NCBI RefSeq assembly: GCF_001632365.1
Contig: NW_024468521.1
Location: 571,684-635,683, forward strand
Reading direction: 5' to 3'
Source of the DNA: Laetiporus sulphureus 93-53
Lineage: Eukaryota > Basidiomycota > Agaricomycetes > Polyporales > Laetiporaceae
DNA length: 64,000 bases
In this document: positions 45,185 to 55,815 of the stretch, in pieces
Position numbering within the stretch: the first letter of the stretch is position 1
Layout of the letters: each line of letters opens with the position of its first letter
Notes under the pieces: generated by a model
What the model saw: the letters and a program-made list of their open reading frames with translations, nothing else
Databases searched by the model: none
What the model was told of the DNA's origin: nothing
Made by a program: the position numbers and the translations under genes

Positions 45185-48100
45185 ATGCCTAATTCTATCT
45201 GCTACACCTGCAATAAGGCCTGTAAAGATGTTCATGGACTCACACTGCACTACAAGGTCTGCAAAGCAATCAAGGCAGCTACTGTTGCCTCCGTAAAGAA
45301 GCGCATAGCAAAGAAGGAGGCAGACAGGGCATCCAAGGTTCCAAGGCTAGCAGATGTAGAGCAGGATAGAGTGGTAATGGAAGAGCAAGTGAACATTGTG
45401 AGTTATAGCTAAGATTGAAGTGTGAATCCTTAATGACCTTAGTAGCTGGATGAGCCTCCTTTGGAATTTCTTGAAGGCTCATCTACAGGAATAGTGTCTC
45501 ATGAAGATCCACCCATTTCTCTCAGCCACAGTGGTCGCAGAAGATGTGCACCTTGTGCCTTTGAGGACTTTCTTTCATCCACCACACGCGGTCTACCAGC
45601 TCATATAGCACGACCTCCAACTGCTGCTCCTTCTCACCTGAAACAAACTCATGCTGTCACTGTGGAGGAGGTTCCCGATGAATCCGACATCTCACAGATG
45701 CCTCCAGTCACAGTACTTGAGCACGATATGAAGCCAAATGTGTTTGGTGTATTCCGTCGCTATGCATCCAAGCCGACCAGTATGGCTTGTGACATCACAT
45801 CTCTCGATGACACTTGTGACTCTCCTCATCTGGCCAAGAACAAAGGCAAAGAGCGAGCACAAGAATGGTACCACCCCTTCCAAAACCCCACTATCACTCG
45901 TGTTGTCATGTGGGGGAACACAGGTTCCAACCTGAAGTCCAACAAAGAGCTCAATCAACTTGTGCATGATGTCATTCTGGCTGATGACTTTAATCCTGAT
46001 GATCTTCATGGCTTTCGAGCTTTAAAAGAACTTTCTCGCTTGGATTCTACAGACTCCGGTGACAGTTTCTTCTCTGCTTCTGCAGGCTGGAGAAAGTACT
46101 CCATCAAGATACCCGTGCCAAAAGAGAAGGTCAAGCTACCTGAGGAAAATGCTCCTACATTCGAAGTGGGAGATATTTATATGCATCGTCTTGTCGATAT
46201 CATTCGGGAGGTCTGTGAGGACCCTGATGAAAAGATGTACAACTGGCGGCCATTCAAGGAGTTCTGGCAATGTCCGAAGGATGACAGCTGCACTTCAAGA
46301 GGATCCTCAGTAGACCAGATGCCAGCTGAGACAGAGAATGTATGCATCTATAGTGAGCTCTACAATTCAGATGCGATGCTCGAGGAAGACGCAAAGATTC
46401 ATGCACGACCTTGTGAACCTGGAGATCCAGATGACGTGGAGCCTGCTGTTGTTCCAATCATGCTGTGGTCAGATGCTACACGTCTTGCCAACTTTGACAC
46501 GGCTTCTCTCTGGCCCATCTATGCTTACTTTGGCTTTCAGTCAAAGTATCAGCATGCCCAGCGACACTCGCGTTCATCACACCATCTTGCCTATATACCT
46601 AAAGTACATCGTACTTGTTTCTCATGTTGTCTGATTGAAAAAGCTTATCGTCACCTATAGTTACCTGATGACTTTCAAGACTGGTACGAGGAGACATATG
46701 GGGAGCCTGCAAGTGCAGATGTCCTTCGCTTTTGCAGACGTGAGCTGTATCATGTGATCTGGCTACTTCAGCTGGATCCTGAGTTCATGCATGCCTATGA
46801 ACATGGAATTCTTCTTTGTTGTAGAGATGGAGTCCTTCATCGACTATTTCTGAGGTTTTTTACATATTCTGCAGATTATCCTGAGAAGTTAGTGATATAG
46901 GGTTTATTTTCATTATTTATTGTACTGACTTCTCACAAGGATACTTCTCGCATGCATCCGCTATCTTGCACAATGCCTGTGCCCACACTGTCTCATCAAG
47001 AAGGCTGACATTCCAGATATGGATTCACATATGGACATGCTCCGACGGGCAAAGTTTCGTGCAGATTCATACCCTGTACAGTACGATATTATGAAGACGC
47101 GACATTGGATATTCGAGAAGGGCTATGGCCCCAGAAGCAAACACATCGCAAACATCTTAGATCGCTACTTGTTGGTGCCAAGCAGGGTACATTTAATGCA
47201 TGTCTATTATATGATCTTCGACATTGACTGTTTTATTATTTGTTCTAGAGCGCATTCTCTATTCATTTATCAGAGTTTGGATTCGACTTCTATCCAATGT
47301 TCGTAGTCGACCTCATGCATGAATTCGAGCTTGGTGTTTGGAAAGCGATCCTCACACATCTGCTGCAGATTTTCTATGCTGAGGGTAACAACACAATTCA
47401 GAGATTCAACAAGAGGCATGTATTGACTGTTCTCCACTGCTGACTGGCTTCTCACTTTTCACTAGGTTTTGCAAGGTTCCAATGTTTGGACGAGACACAG
47501 TTTGTTGCTTCGGCAACAATGTGTCAGGCTTGAAAAAGCTTGCTGCGTGTGACTATGAAGACATCCTTCAGGTATATTTCTCTCCATTCTGCACTCAGCA
47601 AGGCTCTAAATATGATTGTTTATGTTGCAGTGCATAATTCCAGTTATTGAAAAGCTCCTGCCAGCTCCTCACAATGAGATGATAATTGATGTTCTCTTTG
47701 AACTAGCTACATGGCATGCCCATGCGAAGCTCCGTTTATACACGTCAAAAAGTCTTCTGCTGTTTTGCCAGTCAACAAAATGTCTTGGTATGATTGTACG
47801 CCAGTTCCACGATACAACATGTGACACATATCACACCATGGAGCTGCCAAAAAAAGAGGCTGCACGTGGACGTCGAGAAGCTGCAATGAGTGCTAATGTG
47901 AAGTTGTCTGTGACTCGGAAGCAAAATGCAGCTGCATCGAGGGGTCCCAAAGTGAAGAAACTCAATCTGCAGACTTACAAGTGGCACGCACTGCCTGACT
48001 ATCCACCAACCATCGAATGATATGGAACTACAGACAACTACACATCTCAAATCATATGTACCATCATTTTTTGCGTAATATTCAAATGAATGACATGGTT

Positions 48101-49589
48101 ATCTAACTTGATAGGGTGAGGAGGAACATCGGACAGTCAAGACGGACTACGATAGGATGAACAAGAACAACGTCACAGGTCAGATAGCAAGATGGCAGCA
48201 TCATAAGATGGCATTGCACCGAATCCAGCGAAGTGATGATAGACTATCTCACGAGAAGAAGAAGAAACTACTGTGAGCCAAGAAGAAGGTCAACTGCGAT
48301 AACGAACAGAATTCCTCAGATTCAAGGAACAAAGGAAGTTCGCTAGGCACCGCTGGGCTATGTGGAGCAACACTCAATTTTGCAGTTGACGAGCCACTTT
48401 TTTTTACATCTCCTGAAGCACACTTTCACATTTCTGACTCACAGAGGTATTCCGAAGATATTACCTCATGGCTTCAATCAAACAGAAATGACCCTGCCTG
48501 CGCAGTAAGCATTTCATTCTAAATGCTGACATTTTCACAGAATTTCCTTCCGCTCCTCAAGGACCACATCCTTGGTCACTTGCGTGGACATCCATATGAT
48601 GGCAATGAAAGAGGTTTTTCTCACCAGGATCACCACACGATGATCTTTGAGAAAAACTGAATGTATTTTCATAAGGTATTGTGAGTCAACTACACTACAT
48701 ATGATATGCGCTGCATGCAAGATTTCATCAATCCATGCACCCACCCAAATATTATGGTTGCTGCACACGAAGAAGACGACGATGATAATCCTGAGGCAAG
48801 CAAGCATCCATACTGGTATGCTCGCATCATCGGTATCTTCCATGTCAACGTAAGGCATACTGGACCATTCTGAACATCAGATGAAGTACAATGAATGGAG
48901 GTTCTCTGGGTTCGCTGGTACAGACGAGATGTTGATGCTCTAGGAGGCTTCGAGACATGGTGTCTGCATTGCATTGGGTCCATTGACAGCAGCGATCCTG
49001 ACGCATTCGGGTTTCTCAATCCTGCGGTCATCATACAAGCTGCACACATCATCCCAGCATTCGCTTATAGAAGGACAGCAGACTTGCTACCAGCATCACC
49101 CTGTGCAAGACTGCCGGAGGAAGAAGATATGGACTATGAATTGTGAATATGTGAGTTGCTCATTTTCTATGCTATGATCTTTATTTTACTCGTCTGTTTT
49201 ATCTGTTTGATAGGTTTGTTGATCATGACATGTTCATGCGCTATCTAGGCAGTGGTATAGAACACAAAGGTACTGTCGTGCACATACCTGTATGTCCCAC
49301 AGAAGCATCTGATGAAGTTGAAGACAATGAAATGGATAGATCAACTGCGGGTTCCAATGATACATCGGCTATGCAAGATGACTCGGAGGGCCGCAGTGTT
49401 AGGGAAGAAGATGGGATGAAGGAGGAACTCGAAGATGAGGAGCTCGACTATGGCTATGTGCTTGATGAAGATGACGACGATGATGGTCTCGAGGCAGCGA
49501 TAGTGGGAGACATTGAACCCGAAGATGGCGAGGACCTTGTGTTGGATGATGAGGATGACGATAATGATATCCCTTTTGCAGCACTATAG
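45185..49589 (+). pseudogene. Plavaka-like transposase, multiply broken
   Basis: Exons: 45185-45397, 45446-46603, 46661-46887, 46940-47186, 47249-47415, 47466-47571 and 47631 onward. N-terminal C2H2 zinc finger CYTCNKACKDVHGLTLHYKV; LWSDATRLANFDTASLWPIY; HHLAYIPKLPDDFQDWYEE; CLCPHCLIKKADIPDM; VVDLMHEFELGVWKAILTHL; FGRDTVCCFGNNVSGLKKLA; and DVLFELATWHAHAKLRLYT. These are hallmark blocks of the Agaricomycete Plavaka transposase (RNase H-fold, cut-and-paste). Breaks: TGA at 48018 (in E-W-YGTTDN), TGA at 48658 and 48682, and further stops around 48870-48895. The C-terminal readable parts are YARIIGIFHVNVRHTG, DPDAFGFLNPAVIIQAAHII and an acidic tail to 49589. The intron 47416-47465 uses a GC donor. 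The catalytic front half looks whole; the back half is decayed. Confidence 0.8.
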
Positions 49590-49849
49590 TAAGTAATCAT
49601 TTCTTAGTGGCAGTTTGCTCTTTTTAGGACCTGATGGTAGTACATGTACTATGTCCTTGTGTGTTTGCACGAGAGTCACACTAGGCCAGTAAATCTTAAT
49701 AATATTATCTTATGCTCGTAGTTTTATTCGCATCAGTACAAGGACATCTACACTGCTGAGACTATCTGAAAAGACTCTGGACATGATAGAGAACGAGTGA
49801 AAAACCCGATATATACCGTGCCATTATCTGTGGATACCTGTTGAATACT

Positions 49850-49977
49850 AGTCAGATAATGCCAGACAGAGTCAGGCAATGCATACCTGTCTGGAATAAT
49901 TAGCCGGACACTATGAGACATTGCCTGACATTATCTGACATTGTCTGGCATTGCCATATTGCAGGGGGAATTGCCTA
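49850..49977. repeat. Right subterminal repeat cluster of transposon
   Basis: Inverted counterparts of the left cluster: ATTGCCTGACATTATCTGAC and ATTGTCTGGCATTGCC, then GGGGGAATTGCCTATC at the edge. Forward-oriented CAGATAATGCCAGACAG and CAGGCAATGC lie further in (49855-49885). Confidence 0.55.
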
Positions 49978-50743
49978 TCTAAGTCTGTGTTATCGGCCCA
50001 GATCGGTGTTCGACATTTTTGCTGATGTTACATCACTCTGACTTGTGGTCTTCAGCCCGGGGATATAGTTTTCTGTGAAATGACCTGAAGTGATGCTCAC
50101 ACATACTGTTGATACGTACGATTTCATAGTTCAATAGAGAGCATGCTCCTGCTTTGGAATTCCCTGGCGAATCAATCGCTCGTGCAAAACTATGGTGCAG
50201 AGGTGTATTTCGCAAGAGACAGATGTGTCCACACAGTTTATGCAAGATATGTGTCAGGAGTATAGGCCGCTCTGCAGGCTTGCATACTTAAATTAACCCA
50301 TTTTTGTGGCCGACAAATATTGAAACATGACACAGCGATGCTCAGGCTGTGGAACAATAGCTGATTAATTCAGTGAAAGACGTGGATAGCGCCACACATG
50401 CGTCGAGGTCACGTGGTCGTGATAGAGAGCTCTGGAGTGCCACATCCTCAATGTCGATGTCTTGGCAGGCACAGTTTGTGGAGGCCATGTGTACGTTGCC
50501 TTATCTCCACCGAGGACCGCTATGTGCGTCGTGGAGCTCTGGAGCTCTCTGAACAGCTGTCGATGGCCGGTCGCATTACTGAGTCGAGAGCAGTGCTCCA
50601 TGCCGTCGAACTCCCTCACAAACACATGCCACGCCTCACACCATGGCCCTTCTGTGACACATGTGCAACAGATGATGGAGCACAGGACTGTTCACTCATG
50701 ACAAGCACTTGTACTCAGACTGTCTTCTTTTAGAACAAGGTGA
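49978..50743. other. Intergenic stretch between transposons
   Basis: No gene supported. Some short ORFs near 50400-50730 overlap on both strands without motifs. A GTGGAGCTCTGGAGCTCTCTG direct duplication is at about 50532. Confidence 0.35.
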
Positions 50744-50925
50744 GGCCCGAGGGAGGCAACTATCCATAAGCGAAATACAGGAATTGAGTAATCTTGCATG
50801 ATTGCTTTCACTAACTCTGACTGGGAAAATCCAAACATACAATCATGCATCTGTGGCATCTTTGGCACTTGCAGGTCAAACTACTCCGATTGTCTGCCTT
50901 AGTCATGTTCACCCTGCAACCTTCC
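50744..50925 (+). repeat. Dispersed repeat R1, copy 2, interrupted by LTR
   Basis: Matches 24591-24768 up to CCCTGCAACCTTCC. At the next base the two diverge completely because an LTR begins here with TGTGAATG. The last five bases, CTTCC (50921-50925), are therefore the expected target-site duplication of copia-1; its partner lies beyond the right window edge. Confidence 0.65.
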
Positions 50926-51222
50926 TGTGAATGTAACGAGCGTAGCCTCAGTCGCGCCATACGTGGACGTACTTGACTCTGTATTGATTGTACTGTACCT
51001 GTGAATGTAATGAGCATAGCCTAGTACAGTACTGTAAGTCCTTGTTTATGCGAAGAGAAGCAGTGTCCATGACTTACCTCAGTTGTGCTGTACGTGGACG
51101 TACTCGACTGAGGTACTACTACCATGACGCATCACTCTGTACCTACGTGCTGATCATGTGTCCGTGCTGTCAAACCGGGCTCCCCATTCTCCCCATCTCC
51201 CTAGAGCGGCCGCACTCCAACA
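50926..51222 (-). repeat. LTR of copia-1 (3' LTR)
   Basis: Runs from TG (50926) to CA (51222), 297 bp; on the minus strand it begins TGTTGGAGTGCGGCCGC. It abuts a purine tract, AGGAGGAG on the minus strand (51223-51230), the polypurine tract that primes plus-strand synthesis. Internal words TGAATGTAACGAGC/TGAATGTAATGAGC and GTACGTGGACGTACT occur twice each, so the LTR contains an internal duplication. The other LTR is not in the window. Confidence 0.7.
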
Positions 51223-51304
51223 CTCCTCCTAGGCCGCGATGCTGAAAGAATGAAAAAGAAATAAGAAATAAGAATAGAGGGGGAAAATAAAAGAGAGGAA
51301 GAAT

Positions 51305-54298
51305 CTAAGCCATGAGACCAAGAAATTCGAGGTGCTTGAGAAGAGTTGGCTGAGGAAGGGCCTTGGTAAAAATATCGGCAGGGTTCTCGACTCCGGATAT
51401 ATGGTTGATCTCGATCTGCTTCTGTCGAACCGCTTCACGAAGCCAGTGGTATCGAACGTTGAGGTGTCGGACTCAAGTGAAGTTGACGGAGCATTTTGCC
51501 AGGCTCTTGCCACCCGCGATCCATCCTGAGGCTGACAGGGAGAGAAATAGGGACATAGATATCACCCATAAATTTCTCGATCCACATCGCCATCTGCCCT
51601 GCATGCATCGCCGTGATATACTCCACCTCAGTAGTGGATAGGGTGACCACATCCTGGCGACATGAGCTCCAGGTAACAGGACTGCCGGCCATCACCATGA
51701 TGTGCCCCTGCATCGAATGTCCCATGTCTGCACAGTCAGAATAAGATGAGTCGGAGTAAATCAGAGGCTGGAGGGTGGCATGCGCATGGTCTGAACTGTA
51801 GTAGGTAATGCCATAATTGATGGTCCCTTTAATGTACTGAAGAACCCGCTTCAGCACACGCCAGTGGACGATCCCAGGGTTGGCCATGTAGCGACTCAGT
51901 AATTGCACGGGATAGGCCAGGTCCGGTCGAGTGGCGACTAACAGATACATAATGGCACCAAGAGCCTTGTGGTAAGGCACAGTTGCCATCTCGAGTGCCT
52001 CATCCGGCATCACCTGTGTGGATGCTTTAGTGAGCTTCATACCCAGTTTCAATGGTGTGGCCATGGGGTTTGAGTCCTGCATATTGAAACGTGCTAGCAC
52101 ACATTGTGCGTATGCTCTCTGGGTAAGTCGCAAGGTACCATTAGCCCAATCACGTTCAATCGCCACCCCAAGCATGTACTTCAACTCTCTGCCTCCGCTG
52201 AGCTTGTACTGTGCCGCCAAATCCCCACGTGTAACTGCAAGACCTGAAGCGTTATTGGAGGCTGACGTCACATCATCAGTGTAAGTGGCCGTAATGGAGA
52301 GCCCATCATCGTCAATCTAAGCATGCACACATTCATCTGCCCGAGAACGTGAGAACCTGAGGTCAGAGTAGGTGGAGTCCAGATCTTTCCACCACTCATT
52401 CTAGACTGCATGACTCCATAGAGTGCCCAGTCCAAAGCACACACCCAGTCGGGATACTCTGTATCTTCATAGCCTGGAGGTTGCTCCATGAAGACATCTT
52501 CAGATAAGGAGGCATTTAGGTATGCCTTCTCCACGTCATCCTGACCCATCTCCATTCCCCGGTAGGTAGCCAGTGTGCAAACGACTCAGAGAGATTCGAA
52601 GCGCACGATGGAAGCATGCGTCTCGAAATAATCTACCCCCGCAATCTGATGGAATCCCTTCGCGACGAGGTGAGCCTTTGGTTTCCACTTGCCACCCTCG
52701 TTGAACTTCTGCGCGAATGCCCACTTGCATCCGATGATGTTCATGTCAGCCTTTTGTGAGACTAATCTCCATGCTCTGATCTTTCGCAAGCCTGACATCT
52801 CCTTCTCCATCGCAGGCTGCCAGATATTGGCAGCAGTCATGGCCTGCTTGACAGTACTAGGGCACAGCCTCCCCTCATGGATAAACTCGTCAGGATTGAC
52901 CGGCACGTCAGAAGATGCAATAAAGGCAATGTACGCTTCAGTTGCATGAGGTGCATCGTTAGCCCAGGACTCTCCCTGTGCCCGAGCTTCATCCTCGTGC
53001 TGAACAGCCTCCTTTGACTCTCGCAATGCACGGCTTTCCACTGGCATCCTACCCGATTGCTGCAGCGGAACAGGTTGCTGCATCTCAGGGGGTGTCAGAG
53101 GCAATGCTGGTGGCAGAGGTGCGAATGGCTGCAGTGTGGCTGGTGAGGACACAGGGGCTGCCACCGGTGGTAGAGGTCACTCAAGGGTCACATCGTCCAC
53201 AGTTCGGTGAGATGCACTTTCTTCAAAAATAACATCACGAGACCGCACAATCGCCCCCGAGTACCCGCTGTCAGATCCCAGAGACGGTAGTTGGCATCAT
53301 CAGTGTAACTGACAAGATGGCATTGATGAGATTTGGGGTCCAATTTCGTGCGTAGGTCACCGGTAACCTTCACCCATGCTTTCGAACTAAAGATGCGTAA
53401 ATGAGCAATGTTGGGTAGGCGACCATACCAGCCTTCATAAGAAGTATGGCCCTCTTGACGTGCAAATGGAACTAGCGACTTCAGATATGCGCTTGTGTGG
53501 AAGGCTTCAGCCCAGAGGTAATTCGGGAGGCCAGAATCGTAAAGCATGGCTCTTGCATGATCAGCAAGTGTACGATGCCCCTGCTCGCTGACTCCATTCT
53601 CCTGAGGGGTATATGGCACAGTCGGCTCGGAGACGATGTAGATATGCAGTCCACACGTCGTTCGCAAATTCGGTGCCATTGTCGAAACATACTTTATGGA
53701 GCTTCTTGCCGGTCTGATGCTCGGCCATATGATGGAACACCTGAAAACACCGAAGTGTGTCCTCCTTGGTCTTGTTGACCAGAGGATAGACTGTAGTAAA
53801 CGACGATGCACCGTCGTCGATTGTCATTAAGTATCATGCGCCGCCGAGCGAGGACACCGGGAATGGTCCCATGAGATCGATGTATACGTGCTCTAAGAGC
53901 TGTGTCTCTACCTCCGAAGAATGGAATGAAGCATGTGCCTGCTTGCCTTTGATGCAATCCTTGCATCTACTGACCGGTTTGCCCCTGTTAACAACCATCC
54001 CGATGACCAGTGCGCTCCTCTTCATCTCCTCTGCAGTCTGCTCACTGACGTGTCCCAGGCGACGATGCCAAGTGGTCACATCTGCAGCGGAATTCAGTCT
54101 GGGTACAGCCAAAGCACGAGGATCGTAGGTGAGTAAGGCTCGAGGGAGACGTGGTAGGATCTTCGGATCGACCTTCTTGAGCGCAACTTCATACAGGTCT
54201 CCAGAGGTGAGCGTACCAACAAGAATTGGACGTGATGATGGGCCACAGATGGTCAGCTTACCGTGCTCCCCTGTGTATGTACAGCCAGCATGATCAAG
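51305..54298 (-). pseudogene. copia-1 integrase, reverse transcriptase, RNase H
   Basis: Readable blocks: pre-integrase WHRRLGHVSEQTAEEMKRS and CKDCIKGK (His/Cys zinc site); integrase YIDLMGPFP, CFDNGTEFA and YTPQENGVSEQ (D, D, E all present). Reverse transcriptase: WAFAQKFNEGGKWK, KAYLNASLSEDVFMEQPPGY, active site TYTDDV (YTDD rather than the usual YVDD). RNase H: STTEVEYITA, HLNVRYHWLREAV and ENPADIFTKALPQ. Ends FLGLMA at TAG 51307-51305. Stops: TGA at 53834 (GGA-stop-YLMTIDD) and a TGA in NFT-stop-VRHLNV (about 51470), plus several frame changes around 52340-52570, 53180-53270 and 51500. Polyprotein is dead. Confidence 0.8.
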
Positions 54299-55485
54299 TC
54301 ACGACATGGAAATCAAGTTCGCCACCAACTCTGGAGCATGGATCGCATTCTGAAATGTCATGACAGACTTCCTTCCATCAATCACGACCTGCACTGTGAC
54401 ATTTCTGATCCCCACAACACGGAATGAAGATCCTTTCTTCACACCATTACCCATGGTCAGAGCAAGCGGCATGTATTCGGTAAAATAGGCATGGTCAGTA
54501 AAATAATGATGTGTGGCTCCCGTGTCAGTGAAAGCGAAGAATTGAGATGACCCACTGTCTGTAGTAGAGGGGACCAGATTGGCTATGTTAGCACTGGTAA
54601 GAAAGATATGATAATCATAGCTGGATGGCACCTGAGTGTCTTCCTCAATGCCATAGTCAGACGCTGTGACAGTTGTGAGATGCGCCTGCAGCACAATGAT
54701 GCTGGAGGACGCCTTGCTAGTGAGAGCGCGCTCAGCTGGAGACCCCTTGTTAGGATGCAGAAGTGTCTTCCAAGTCACGGGTTGCTGCCCTGGCTGTCCC
54801 CCTCCCTCGCAGTAACAATCAGCCTTCTGGTGTCCACGCCATCCGCACCATTCACAAATAATGATGGCCTTTGCACGTGTCATAAATGCGCTCATCGTAC
54901 TGAGTGACGACACCGCGTTCCCGCCCATCGGATCGAGGGCGCCACCTGACTGTATGTGCTCACTCTTGAACACAGCGAGAATAGAATCCATGATGATTTC
55001 GGAGTCAGTCTGGAGAAGGAGCGAAGTGGTGAGTAACTTGATGGAGGAAAGTGCCTTCATTGAGTGACATATGATGATGGCAAATCGCGCGTCAGTAATC
55101 AAGGACCCGAGATCACGAGTGGTGCACAGACAGTGTCGCAGTTTGGTAAAGTGGTCCTGGAGGTCTGTCCCTTCTGCCCAAATGCACGCTTTAAGATAAT
55201 CCTCGGTGTTCGTCATCGTCAGCTCGTTCTTACGCTCTCTCTTCGACACCAATGCCTCCCACACCTCGCGAGCAGTCTTCCCATCCTGAACGATGCCAGT
55301 CCCGATGAAATCGATGATGTTCAATGAAATGATAATCTTCGCTAGCTTGTCATCCTTGTCCCAGGCTTTCTGAGATGCTGTAACTGCATCAATGGTCGCA
55401 GAAGATGCCCCTGGAGAAGCGTTGACCGGTCGTAAGCCGGTCTCATCTATATGTGCATATAGTCTGTGAAATCGTATGATGGAGT
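54299..55485 (-). pseudogene. copia-1 gag (main part) and protease
   Basis: Continues directly from the 28-codon start at 60481-60398 once copia-2 is ignored: ...WKEKIN then SIIRFHRLYAHIDETG. UBN2/gag-like AWDKDDKLAKIIISLNIIDF and DHFTKLRHCLCT follow. A single CCHC-type knuckle is reduced to CEWCGWRGHQKADCYC, and the aspartic protease is FAFTDTGATHHYF with the active-site Asp as DTG. The frame ends at TGA 54301-54299 in SMS-stop-LDHAGC, where Arg (CGA) is expected. Apart from this stop and the copia-2 insertion, the gag-protease frame is open. Confidence 0.8.
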
Positions 55486-55808
55486 TATAGATGGATGGAA
55501 AATGAGTGGAAGGGAGGGCAGACGCTAGAGTCAAAGGGCTTCAGATCTTTGATGATAGAAGGACTGAATTAGTATGTACCTAGAGTCAACTACGGTACAT
55601 CAGTACATAAGCTACTTTTATGCGGAACAGTATGAGTACTCACAGGGCTTCAGATCCTTGATGATAGAAGGACTGAAGCCCGCAGAACGAGCAAAGCGGG
55701 TGAAAAGTCTTATGGGCGCTAATGCCTGATAAGTACATAAAAGGAAATACTGATGATAAGTAGGAATATAAGTCAATACTTATCTTGGCTAGGCTTGATA
55801 TTCCAACA
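55486..55808 (-). repeat. copia-2 LTR (3')
   Basis: 323 bp, minus strand TGTTGGAATATC ... CTATA. Differs from the 5' copy at about 12 positions, 11 of them transitions. The terminal TG (plus strand) is degraded to TA. Adjacent PPT GAGGGGGAG on the minus strand at 55809-55817. Contains a direct repeat GGGCTTCAGATCCTTGATGA (about 32 bp) twice and a GGGCTTCAG/CTGAAGCCC hairpin. Confidence 0.9.
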
Positions 55809-55815
55809 CTCCCCC

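Larger units (their letters stand above)
41629..49977 (+). mobile_element. Plavaka/CACTA-type DNA transposon with cargo genes
   Basis: About 8.3 kb bounded by AGGCAATTCCC-like ends (41630-41640 and, inverted, 49963-49976). Both ends carry clusters of CAGG(C/T)AATG-type subterminal motifs facing each other (41649, 41659, 41709; inverted at about 49920-49956). Inside, left to right: DUF6698 gene (minus), 118-bp divergent intergenic region, 221-aa gene (plus), Plavaka-like transposase pseudogene (plus). The superfamily call rests on the transposase; the exact ends and any target duplication are not settled. I could not see a CACTA terminus. Confidence 0.6.

Noticed and set aside
41629..49977. 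KDZ (Kyakuja-Dileera-Zisupton) transposon as the identity of the element
   Set aside because: The transposase has an N-terminal C2H2 finger and the FELGVWKA...FGRD...LLFELATWHA-type blocks of Plavaka, and no KDZ CxC-type zinc domain was seen.
50744..51222. R1 plus the adjacent LTR as one longer repeat
   Set aside because: R1 at 24.6 kb continues into different sequence exactly where TGTGAATG starts, so the LTR is a separate insertion.
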